Of a stretch of 64,000 bases of DNA, positions 1 through 10,443 are shown piece by piece. The stretch spans positions 244,305-308,304 of the forward strand of contig KN834805.1 of assembly GCA_000827265.1 (NCBI GenBank), read 5' to 3'. A program made the position numbers and the translations under genes. The number at the start of each line of letters is the position of its first letter. Position 1 is the first letter of the stretch. The stretch is from Collybiopsis luxurians FD-317 M1 (taxonomy: Eukaryota > Basidiomycota > Agaricomycetes > Agaricales > Omphalotaceae). Under the pieces are notes generated by a model that did no database searches, was not told where the DNA came from, and was given only the letters and a program-made list of their open reading frames with translations.

Positions 1-2
1 AG

Positions 3-86
3 GTGGTTCAGAAGATGTTGATTGATGGGGGTTTGGGAGTTGCCGAGTCTCGAGGTTGCCTACCGAATGTGATATTGGGGACATGA
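3..86 (+). CDS. Possible 3' end of a gene entering from the left edge
   Basis: One frame is open from the window edge to a TGA at 84-86 and encodes about 27 residues ending in ILGT. The peptide has no motif I recognise. Because only the tail is visible, it may be the last exon of a real gene or a chance open frame. Confidence 0.2.
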   Translation: MVQKMLIDGGLGVAESRGCLPNVILGT

Positions 87-887
87 CATTCACCTGACCG
101 CTCTGGAATTTGAAGTTGAAGTTGGTTATCGGGATGGACGCGTTACTTTTCAATGCCTGATTGCTGCAATTGAGAATATATTATTATATAGCAGCATACA
201 GAACACGGTCACGTACCATTCATTTCCGGCTGAGCTCTCAAGGGAGGGAGGTCCAGAAGCAGGAAAAGAAGTGCCAACAGTAGAGTGTTTGGATGGTTTA
301 AATTTGAACATGATCAGAGGAACCCAGCGATGTAGTGAAGGACTAGGACTAGGACGAGTACTTGAGTCCCGCCACATTTCAGTATCTTATCTTACAGTAC
401 ATGTGACAATTTGTAAGTAGTGGCAGTGTTTAGTATCTGGTATCAGTATCCGACACCAACACTACCCACGAGCCGCAAACTCATCTGCAATCAAATTTTT
501 TTTTACCAGAGTCCGGAACGAACGGCTCACTATTTTTCCATATTAGGAAGGTACCCAGTTTTACCCATACCTCAAGCTCAAGTCTTGAACCCTTCACGCG
601 CGCGCGCTTCGCCCTCTTTGCCACCAGCTCTCTCAATTGTTCCTATTGCAGGCACAAACCATTGCTCTCATGGCCCTTCGGATTCCCTCAGTAACCCAAA
701 AGACCTTGAAGCAATCCAAACTTGATATCGCAGCACGACTTCTCGTGGCAGCCCACTCTCTCACCTGTCTCGCCCTTTCAAGCCGCTCTGGTTCAGCTTC
801 AGCGCGGAACGCCCTATGCACTTTCTCTCTTTCTCAAGTTTCAATTTTCCGGTTGTAGTACGGTTTTACAGTCTCCAACTCAATGCA
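87..887. other. Intergenic, no gene recognised
   Basis: Short frames on both strands show no recognisable domain. From about 560 onward the sequence resembles 5180-5490 (for example the shared CAAGCCGCTCTGGTTCAGC at about 779 and 5384). It is therefore the old promoter and leader of the GH128 relic that starts at 888, duplicated with it. Confidence 0.5.
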
Positions 888-1420
888 ATGTTCTCCGCGC
901 TCTTGTTAGCCATCACTCTCTACGGTACACTTTCCTTCTTCACAGTTGTCGCCGCTCCCATCCACTCTCGCGCCCCGTTCTGCATCAACTTCCGTACAAC
1001 TTGAAGTATACCCCGTTCTTCGTCGTAGAGTCAACACGAAACCCGGTATTTCCTAATATCCTACGAGACCAAATCGAATCCTGACCCTAGCCGTATTGGA
1101 AATAAGGCGATCTCATGGTTGTACAACTGGGGAGATACAGCTTCCGCCAACTTACCAAAGGGAATCGAGTTTGTTCCTATGCAGCGGGAGAAGGACGGGG
1201 TTGATGGGTTTCAGGCAAAGGTCAAGGCGTCGGGAACCAAGTATTTTTGGTAAGTGAGCGTTCACTCCATCTCCTTGGAGAATCGTTTTGGGGCACCTTT
1301 CTTACATTCACTTTCCTTTCTTTCTTCATGCCGTAGGTATTCAACGAGCCCCAACGCTCAGACCAACCCAACATACCCGTAGCGGGTGCTGACCTCCGCC
1401 CCTCATCTATTCACAATCAC
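888..1420 (+). pseudogene. Relic A of a GH128 (Asl1-like) secreted glycoside hydrolase
   Basis: The relic opens with a clear signal peptide (MFSALLLAITLYG...) and then breaks. Farther on, in changed frames, it shows a run containing ISWLYNWGDTA, KGIEFVPMQ and GTKYFW, then after a likely intron (acceptor near 1337) FNEPQRSDQPNIPVAGAD. These match the N-terminal half of GH128 beta-glucanase-like enzymes, where the Glu of FNEP is the expected acid/base residue. A stop lies near 1046 beside an apparent local duplication (TCCTAATA/TCCTACGA), and the C-terminal half, including the second catalytic Glu, is missing. It lies 3' of the first regulator gene, in the same relative position as relic B. Family assignment is by motif memory, not by a search. 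Confidence 0.6.
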
Positions 1421-1735
1421 TGGACTCGCAGCATGCACTGTAATTGTCGAAGGGACCGTAATAAATGGAAGCTTTGTCATTCTTGGTTGCCAAGGCCGTA
1501 CGATTTGGCAAGCCCGGGCCCCCAAATGTATCGGGCAAGTAAGTAGAAAAACCTTGAAAAAATCGAAACCTTGAAGATTTCGCGGCCCAGAATCTCACAG
1601 CCTTCCAATATCAGGCTTCGCTCAACTTCGTATTTTGAGCGGGTGATATAAACTACTCCTACTGCACCGGTGATCCTTGATACCACGTCCAGAGTACATA
1701 TACTCGTCAACAGATTAGATAGCAAATGCATAAAA

Positions 1736-4700
1736 TCATAACTGTCCAGCAGTGGGATGATCAACCAACTGGAGTAGCTCATCTACTTCAGCCATAAACT
1801 GACTCCATTCGTCTCGGCTGAAAGAATCGTGCATCAGCTGAACATTCTAACCTACATAAGTCCAACGGTACTTGCCTCGATGATGTCCGATTCATGAACT
1901 GATCTGCTCAAAGTACGTGAACACCTTCAGAACATGCAATACGTAAAAAAGTCATACCTGGATTAGACTCATATGCCATTCCATCCAATCTCTGGTTGGG
2001 TAAGGTGTTCTCGGATTCGTACGTTTTATGATCAGACGACGCGACCATGTCCGTGCCCATGTCCGAGCCTACGTCTATATGAACCGGCATTCCTCCGAGG
2101 TCATTCGAGGTGACCGGTAAGCTCCTATTAGCATTGAGATTAAGATTGACAGAGTCGAGCGACGCTGCAATTGAGGTATCATACTGTGACTGAGCTGTTT
2201 TCTGAGAACCTACATTTGGCCGAAAAGTAGGTTCTTCCTCGATGGATTCGGCAGGAAAAGAATTTCCTTCATGGACACTACGGGTGCGCTACAAGGATGG
2301 GAGAGTCTCTACCGGAGGTAGTTGACTGACAGAAATCACGGAGAGTAGGATATCCCTAGCATGATGGTCACGGTCAGTCCGAGGACACATTTGTAAGATA
2401 CTCACCGAAGTCGACCAGCCATTTCAAACCTTTCCGTACACATAAACTTCAGTGCGAAGCCCTAGAAGAACTCTACATACCTGTCCTCGTAAAGTGCCAG
2501 TATGTCCAGGCACTTTTGTATCTTGTCCATTTCTTGACTCACGTTCAGGGATATCTTGGATTGTATTCCACGCCAAAGGTTAATCAAAAGGACCACGGCG
2601 CAGGAGAAGATTGGAGGCTGGCGACAGAAAGTTACTCATCAGTCTAACTAAAGAGTTCCCATAGATCTGGGTAGGTTCCCAAATACGAACCATGAGGTGT
2701 GCCAATCGAATTTTATATCGTCGATGGTGGCCATCAAGAAGATGGACGCACGCACGAGCAGCATTAGCGCAAATTGCCAACGAAGGGAACGTCAAGATAG
2801 AGTTCTGACCAGGCCGAGGAATGAAAAGCCGATGCACTAGGCAGGTACATGAACAACGATCGCTGGACCTCACTGATGAACGAACCCGATATCTGAGTCC
2901 GGTAAAATGCTGCGTACAGCATCACTGATTGATGAGCATCGTACTTCACTAGACAAAATCATTAGCATCAGTCACCGCTAAGTCCAGAAAATAATTACAA
3001 AAGCCAGGCAAAGCATCAATCCACTTGTTCAAAGCAGAGTCAAGTTCCATGACCCCTTCTGATTCCATTCTGCAGCCGAAAGAGTCGTTGGTCCCCATGG
3101 GTCTAGACGTCTTGCCGAGTCCTACAAAGTTTAATACTTGAATTACAGAGTACGGAAAGACTTACAATTGAGCGTTGAGCAAAACCGACAATCTCCATTA
3201 ACTTAAGGTAGTGGATCCAAAATGTCAGTTTCGACGGCGTAGTTTCGGGTTGCTTAAACACATCATCTGGGTTGGGAGTTTCCCAGTATTCATTGTCGCA
3301 AATTGTAGGTATTTCAATATCTATACTGTGAGGGATTAGAGTGATTAGAGTATGATAGGATTCACAAACCATGAGATAACTTACTCATTGGTATTACATG
3401 ATCTTGGTCTTCCAAGAGACATACTTGAGGCTGTATCAAATAGGATAAGCTGCCAGAATGCTCGTTTCCACAGCTCGACCTCTTTGAAATCTCTACCCTT
3501 GCCAAAACCTGATTGGTGCACGCCAATTGTCTGCGCCAGCCGAATACCATGTCCAATTAAAACCCAAGATGTTTCTGCTATGTGTGTTGCATGCATAAAG
3601 GTTATGGCGAGCTTACTGAGTGTTAACATCCATTTTGAATTACAAAAAGTTTTGAAGACTCACGGGATATACTCGTAACGAGTAGACAGTAGGAGAATCA
3701 ACAAAGCTTTTCAGTATAAATTCAATCTGATTGAAGTATTTCCAGCCAGCAGAGTGCTTCGAGGTCATATCACCATATAGAACTCGAGGATCATCTGAAT
3801 GGCGAGATGCTAGGGCACACACAGCAAGAACAACAGAACCGAACGTCCGATCATATAAGTGAAACCTGGCCGCTAGAAGTTTCCCGAAAGTAGGCTTGTG
3901 AAGCAAAGGATAGAAATAATGATAATGCTCCCAGTACAAGGCCACCAAGCTCTCGAGAAGGTCATCGGGTGGGTATTCATAGGGTATCGGCTCGTACTCC
4001 TGTGCAATATGCCACTGAAGAGTAAAGTTTGAGCCCCGCATTGAGAGCAGACAAATAGACAAAACTCACAGGCTTCAGATCCCAAAATTCGGATCTTTTT
4101 AGATACACAGAAATCTTTTCGGTTTGTCCTCCGTTAAGGTCATCTCGAGCATCAAGGGCACTCTGAAGAAGCATATAATGAGAGGATTGTCCAAAATGAC
4201 GACCCCGATAATGGTTTAAGGAAAGACCGTGTAGTCGGTCAGTCAACGCTTCGTCAAGGTCTATGTCACTTCTAGAAGGAGGATCTTCATCTAATGTGGT
4301 GAGAGATGTCGAGACAACAGCAGGTTCACCACGTGAAGAGGTTGTACTACGAAGGGAAGCCAGTTCGTTCTCCAATGCCTGTGAGTAAAGAGCCAAATCC
4401 AGTAGCATTTTTCGAATCGCATCTGTACTGTTGGGCACATCGTACGTAGTTGGAGCGGCCAAAATGGCAGAAATTAGAGATTCAATAGATCCTGGAGGAG
4501 CTTGTGGTCTGCGCGTATAGCCGAGCCTCGGGCCTCGTTTCTAAAAGAGCAAAAATGGGTCTACGTAAGCCTGCAAAGTCAGCCACCTACTCTTTTTGCG
4601 ATGTTCCGTGTGCATTGCATGTTCTGTTTTATGCACTCCGAACACACATTTCCTGGTGAATTGTTCCCGTCACCTGGCAAGGCGTGTAACTGAATGTTTT

Positions 4701-4787
4701 GAACAATCTATACACAGACCTACAGCGAACTTTGCGTATGTAACAGTTATCGCAAGCCTTTCGCTTACCGAGACCGATTGGAGGCAT
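1736..4787 (-). pseudogene. Zn(II)2Cys6 transcription factor, copy 1, with an in-frame stop
   Basis: The copy encodes a fungal binuclear zinc-cluster regulator. The start (4787) is placed by alignment with copies 2 and 3. Exon 1 gives ACDNCYIRKVRC, and after an intron exon 2 supplies NVCSECIKQNMQC, completing the six cysteines. The middle carries the fungal-specific regulator domain (YPPDDLLESLVALYWEHYHYFYP, HSDDPRVLY, GIRLAQTIGVH, ETPNPDDVFKQPE), spread over many short exons. Two changes set it apart. A TAG at 2289-2291 (minus strand) replaces the Lys codon seen in copy 3 (PSLKRTR), so translation would stop well before the conserved tail DEWSQFMAEVDELLQLV. An in-frame loss of eight codons near 2936-2942 removes the PHRQESVF block of copy 3. 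The upstream flank matches that of copy 3. It may still give a truncated DNA-binding protein. Confidence 0.65.
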
Positions 4788-5049
4788 CACTTTATGATTC
4801 AGAGCTATTCAGTCGCAGGAAAGAAGATTGACTGGAATTAGCGGTACACACAGGGCGTTACCAGCGGAAAGTTGGTCAAAGATCGACGACAGAGCCACTC
4901 ACCTCATGTAGGCGATTTAGATATATTGCTCAGCCTGGTGATGGAATCCAGGTACACGATGGAATTTGGGAAGAGAAGCGCCCAAAGCGTATGCGCGTCT
5001 AACGTGCTTTCTTTTTCGTTGCCCGGCGTTTTGCACAGTCTCTAATATT

Positions 5050-5100
5050 ATGTTCAGCGAAGAATTAAAGGTCTTTCACATGCATCCACCGACTGCTGCA
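5050..5100 (+). pseudogene. Orphan copy of SEC11 exon 1
   Basis: The reading MFSEELKVF matches the first residues of the intact SEC11 gene at 13847 (MFTEELKAF). The preceding 5' flank (TTTTGCACAGTCTCT...ATGTTC) also matches. No later SEC11 exon follows; the sequence runs into the leader of GH128 relic B. This fragment marks the edge of a duplicated block that also carried regulator copy 1. Confidence 0.75.
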
Positions 5101-5498
5101 CCTACGTTCCAGGTGGTCGTATGTCAATCTCCTCTGCCTGGCGCTACGGGTTGATCACGAAGGTTGAGATCCTCAAGTCCCAAACCCGCAGTCCTTCACG
5201 TCTGCTTCGCCCTCATTGTCACAAGCACTCTTAATTGTTCATCTCAGATTCACAAACTGACAGCGCTTTTGCAGCCCTTGCCTCAGTAACTACAAGGACT
5301 TCGATTTGTTGACAGCACATCCCGGACTCGATATTGCCGCGCGACTTCTTGCGGCGGCCCTCTCCCTCACGTTTCTCTCCCTGTCAAGCCGCTCTGGTTC
5401 AGCTTCAACGCAAAATTCTCTATGCGCTTTCTCTCCTTTTCAAGTTTCAGTTTTCGGATAGTAGCACGGTTTTACCGTGTCAAGTCATGGTTTTCCAA

Positions 5499-6560
5499 CT
5501 CAAAGCAACCTTCTCCGCTCTCTTATTAGTCAATACTCTCTTCGGTTTACTTTCCTCCTCGACGGTCGTCATCGTAGTTCCCATTCAGTGATCCACCCTT
5601 GCGCCGTTCTGCGTCAACTTCCGCACAGGTACATCCCGTTCTACGTCGTGGAATCAACACAAAATCCGGTATCGCCTTGAGATCAAATCGAAAAGGGAAT
5701 CGAGTTTGTTCCTATGCAGTAGGGTCAGGATGGGGTCGATGGGTTTCAGGTAAAGGTCAAGGCGTCGGGAGCCAAGTATTTTTTGGCAAGTTCGCGTCCC
5801 CGACAACTTCCGCTCCGTCCACCCTCCCGGAGACTCGCTTTGGGCTGTCTTTCTAGCATCCACTCTCCTCTCTTTCTCTATGCTGCAGGGGTTCAACGAT
5901 TCCGAACGCTCAGACCAATCCAACATTCCAGTAGCGGATGCTGTGTCCCTCTTCAAGCAATACCTAGCCCCTTTCAGATCCGAAAAAAATTAATAGTCAG
6001 CGCTTCCGCTGTTTCTTCTGCACCAGAAGCGCAGGCTTGGATCAAGGCTTTGTCTCAGTAATGTACAGATTGCTCTGGTTTCGTTGTAAATTCCGGTTTT
6101 CTGTTTTCAAACCTAAACAAGGCTAACGTGTTTTGTCTTTGCTGTCGTTTTTCCTTGAATTATAGCCCCTCCACTAGTACGACACGTATTCCGCAAACTT
6201 TTTGGGTTATCTGGACACAACGCATAAGACGACCGAGTTGGAAAAGTCTCAAACCTGGGTGACCGAGTTTGGTAATACCACAATATGTGACCCTAGCAGT
6301 GAATACAGAAAAGACTTCGCATTTACTTAATTGACTAACAATCCGTCCGCCTCTGCAGCTGTCAAGAATATCTTCACGGACACGGTCAAAGCAATGGACG
6401 GATTGTCGTACATCGATCGATGCTCTCGGTTCAACTACTCGGTAAGTCAATCACCTGCCCTTTCAGATCATCACAGAGGCTGTATGTTCTAATGTCTCTG
6501 CTTTTGCTCTCTCCAGACATCAACTTTAGGTTTGCAAACCAGTAAGTACATCCGGGTGGG
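5499..6560 (+). pseudogene. Relic B of a GH128 (Asl1-like) secreted glycoside hydrolase
   Basis: A signal peptide (FSALLLVNTLFGLLSSS) is followed by a stop near 5589. Further fragments of the family appear in shifted frames: KGIEFVPMQ, then FNDSERSDQSNIPVADA, VSASAVSSAPEAQAWI, DTYSANFLGYLDTT and QTWVTEFGNTT, then VKNIFTDTVKAMDGLSYIDR. This copy reaches further 3' than relic A and keeps the WVTEFG motif with the probable nucleophile Glu. However, the acid/base motif reads FND instead of FNE, and the stretch matching YNWGDTA of relic A has been deleted, with a frameshift. Short splice-like junctions (near 6440 and 6517) are still visible. It was probably an intron-containing secreted cell-wall glucanase before decay. 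Confidence 0.65.
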
Positions 6561-6698
6561 CAGATCGAAACACACAGCTTCAGCGCTTGCCCAGTTTTTG
6601 GGATTTTTAGTAGATAAATCATAAAAGTAAGTGATCTAAATTACACTGTATACTACATACAGCGCATTCGTATACGGTAATGGATCAAATGTACAATA

Positions 6699-9600
6699 TC
6701 AAGATTGTCTGGTGGAGCGGTAACCGACCAACTGGAGTAGGTCATCTACTTCAGTCATGAACTGAGTCCAGTCGGCTTGGCTGAGCGAATGTTATGTTAG
6801 TTGAGCATTAGAGCATCAGAACCGATAAACAGCTGCACTCGCCTCGAGGAAAGCGAAGCCGTACCGTTGTATACCATTCCACCCGGTCCTTGGTCGAAAG
6901 GCATACCAATGTTTTCAGATACATTCGCCATAAAATTAGAAGGCACATCCATTTCCGTGCCTATATGAACTGGCAACCCACCGAGGTCATTCGAAGTGAC
7001 TGGTAAGACATTGGAATCAAGATTGACATTTAAAAGCTGAAATGACTCTTCAGCTGAGGGATTATACTGGGACTGAGTTGTCTGCTGCGAGCCCGTATTT
7101 GCCCGGGAAGTAGGTTCGTCTTCAACGAAATTGGCAGGCATTGAAGTTCCGTCATAGAGACTACGGGTGAGCTTCAATGATGGTGGCTTCTCAATTGGAG
7201 GTAGTTGGCCAACGGAAACTACAGACAAGAGGATGTCCCTTGAATGTCGGTCAGGCTCAGTCCCCGTTCATCTTCCACATAACACACACCGATAACGACC
7301 AGCAAATTCAAACCTTTCCGTACACATCAGCTTCGAATAAGTCCAAATCCAGACAAAATCCAGATGGATTCCTAACAAAATTCTGCGTACCTGTCCTCAT
7401 AGAGAGCCAGTATATCCAGACACTTTTGTATGTCTTTCATTTCTTTGATTGCGTCGAGAGACATTTTCAATCGTAGTCCACGCCAAAGGTTTATTGAAAG
7501 AAAGATAGCACAGACGAATGGAATTGGCTGACAAGAAAATTACTCGTCGACATAAACAAAAGATTTCGGTAATGGTTTGCGAGTACGTACCACGAGGTTG
7601 GGAAATGGGATCTTGTACCTTTGGTGGTGGCCGTCGAGAAGATGAATGCAAGAGCGAGCAGCATTAGCACAGATGGCCAATGAAGGAAATGTCAGGATGG
7701 ACTTCTGCCCAGGTCGAGGAATGAAAGACCAATGAACTGGGCGGGTACGTGAATGCGGCCTGTAATTTAGGTCTTACTAACGAACAAACCTTGAATCTGA
7801 ACCCAGTAAAACACTGTATAGAGCATTGCTGATTGATGAGCAAATACGGTGTCTTTTCGATGACGATTGTATTTCACTAAGCAAAATGATTAGCCTCAGT
7901 CACCACTAGTTGTATAGTATAATAACAGAAATCAGGCAGCGCATCTACCCATTTATTCATAGCCGAGTCAAGTTCTAAGACAGCCTTCTGGTTCCACTCT
8001 GCACCTGACAGAGTTGTTGGTCCCCATGGATCTAGGTGCCTTGCCGAGTACTGCAAATTTCAATACTGGAATCACAGAGTAAGGGAAAACTTACAATTGA
8101 GTGTTGAGCAAAACCAAGAATCTCCATGAGCTTGATGTAATGGACCCAAAATGTCAATTTCGATGGTGTGTTTTCCGGTTGCTTAAATGCATCATCTGGG
8201 TTGGGAGTTTCCCAGTACTCATCATCGCACATTGCGGGTAGTTCAAGGTCCAAGCTGCCAGGAGCTAGTTGAAGATGTGTGTAATCAAAAATTACAAAAT
8301 GACTCACTCGCTCATGTTGGATAATTTTGGCCTTCCAAGACCTATACTCCAAGCCGTGTCAAGGATCATAAGCTGCCAGAATGCTCGCTTCCACAACTCG
8401 ACCTCTTTGGGATCTCTACCCTTGCCAAAGCCTGATCGGTGCACGCCTATTGTCTGTGCAAGACGGATCCCATGTCCAATTAATATCCAGGAAGTCTCTG
8501 TCATGTGGGATGAATGCAGAAAGATTACAGATAGCTAACTTTCTGCTATTACTCACATTGAATTGCAAAAAAAGTCTGAAGGCTTACCGCGCACATTTGC
8601 AACGCATGAACGGAGGGCGGTTCGACAAAGCTTTTCGGGATGAATTCAATTTGATTGAAGTATTTCCAGCCAGCGGAGTGCTTTGAGGCCGTATCATCAT
8701 ATAGGACTCGAGCATCATCTGAATGGCGAGATGTGAGTGCACAAACGGCCAGGACAGTAGAGCCAAATGTCCGGTCATATAAATGTAATTTGGCTGCAAG
8801 GGATTTCTCAAAAGTAGGCCTATGAAGCACAGGATGGAGAGGATGATAATGCTCCCAGAACAAGGCCACCAAAATGTCGAGAAGGTCATTAGGTGGGTAT
8901 TCATAGGGTATCAGCTCATACTGCGGCGCGACATGCCACTGAAGGGCAAAACCTAAGCCTTTCACTAGAAGATAGACAAATAGACGCAGCTCACTGGCTT
9001 CAGATCCCAAAAATCAGATCTTTTCAAATCCAGAGAGATCTTTTCAGTTTGACCTTCATTAAGGTCATCGCGAGCATCTAGGGCACTCTGAAGAGGCATC
9101 AGATGAGAGGATTGTCCGAAATGACGACCACGGTAATGATTCAAGGAAAGACCTTGTAGTCTGTCGCTCAAAGCTTCATCAACGTCTATCTCACTCCTGG
9201 AAGGACGATCTTCATCTGATGGAGTGAGGGAGGATGAAGCAGTGGCAGGTGAGTCCCCTGTTAGAGAGTTCATACTACGAAGGGAAGCTAGTTCCTTCTC
9301 AAGTGCCTGAGAGTGTAAAGCTAGGTCGATTAACATTCTTCGAACCACATGGGTACTGGTGGGCACACTAAATGTGGTAGGAGCAGTCAAGATAGTTGAA
9401 ATCAGAGATTGGACGGATTCTGAGTCCAGTGGAGCCAGCGAGTTGCGCGGCTTTGGACCTCGTGGCTGCAACGCAGAAATGAGTTTAATAGAGTTTGCAA
9501 AAAGGTAATCATTTACTCTTTTCACGATATTTCGTGTGCATTGCAGGTTCATTTTTGAGCATTCAGAACACACATTTCCTGGTGTAGGGTCCCCATCACC

Positions 9601-9712
9601 TAATAAGGTGTGTCATAGAAAGCTTTGAACAGATTTTCGTAGACTTACAGCGAACTTTACGTCTATAGCAACTATCGCAAGCCTCTCGTTTACTGAGACC
9701 AGATGGGGACAT
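6699..9712 (-). CDS. Zn(II)2Cys6 transcription factor, copy 2
   Basis: Nuclear regulator paralogous to the flanking copies. The start at 9712 gives MSPSGLSKREACDSCYRRKVRC; the next exon completes the zinc cluster with GNVCSECSKMNLQC. It continues with a Ser/Asp-rich linker (SDEDRPSRSEIDVDEAL), then the fungal-specific transcription factor domain (IPYEYPPNDLLDILVALFWEHY, GIRLAQTIGVHRSGFGKGRD, EYWETPNPDDAFKQPE, NRHRKDTVFAHQS). The last exon ends DWTQFMTEVDDLLQLVGYRST with TGA at 6699-6701. About ten introns are inferred and several junctions were checked for frame; I found no in-frame stop. Target genes are unknown. The neighbouring GH128 relics hint at, but do not prove, a former cell-wall-degradation link. 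Confidence 0.8.
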
Positions 9713-10443
9713 TATTTCAGGATTTAGAGCTAGTACTCGGTGGCAGGAAAGAAGATCAGTTGGATCCCGCGTTACACGCATTTCCCGCTCATCATACAGC
9801 TATTTGTTTATCTGTAGCATATTTTCAAAAAACGCGCTCAGTGATTGTGCTTACCTCTACTAATTCATTGTTCCTAATTCATTGCTCCACGAGAATGCCG
9901 CCAAATGTATGCATCCGAGGTGGAGCACAACAGTAAACACCGGCTCATTTTTCGAAAATTATGCTACAAATAAATAAATAGCTGTACAATGTCAAGAATA
10001 AATTGACCAACTTGGTCGGGTTGTAGGCTTGCACACCAGTTACTCCATGTTCGGCTCCTTCTCAACAGCGATGACTATGCTCTAGGCTAAAAGTCGTTGT
10101 TAGACCTTTGTAGACTGCATCAAAAGCATGAATAGCTTGGAAAGAGGTATAAATGAACCGCAGTTTACTATTCTAGAGTCTCTGCTGTTTAGAGGAACTT
10201 GGTGCTCCGACGGTTAAGCGGAGCTAAGCCGAGCCGTCGGAGCTCTGATGATACCATTGTGCTCGGCTAGCACTTCAAGCCGAGTAAAATTTCGGCCCAG
10301 AATCTCATGGTATTCCAGCATTAGATTTTGCCCAACTTCGCGTTTGAATGAGTGATCTAAACTATTTCTATTACGCCGGTGATCATTAATACCACAAACG
10401 AGTACATTTACTCGTGAACAGAATAAATACCAAACGCATGAAA
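9713..10443. other. Intergenic between regulator copies 2 and 3
   Basis: No coding frame is convincing. The stretch at about 10285-10443 is similar to 1590-1735, so it is the duplicated 3' flank of the regulator gene. Unlike the other two copies, no GH128 relic is seen here. Confidence 0.5.
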
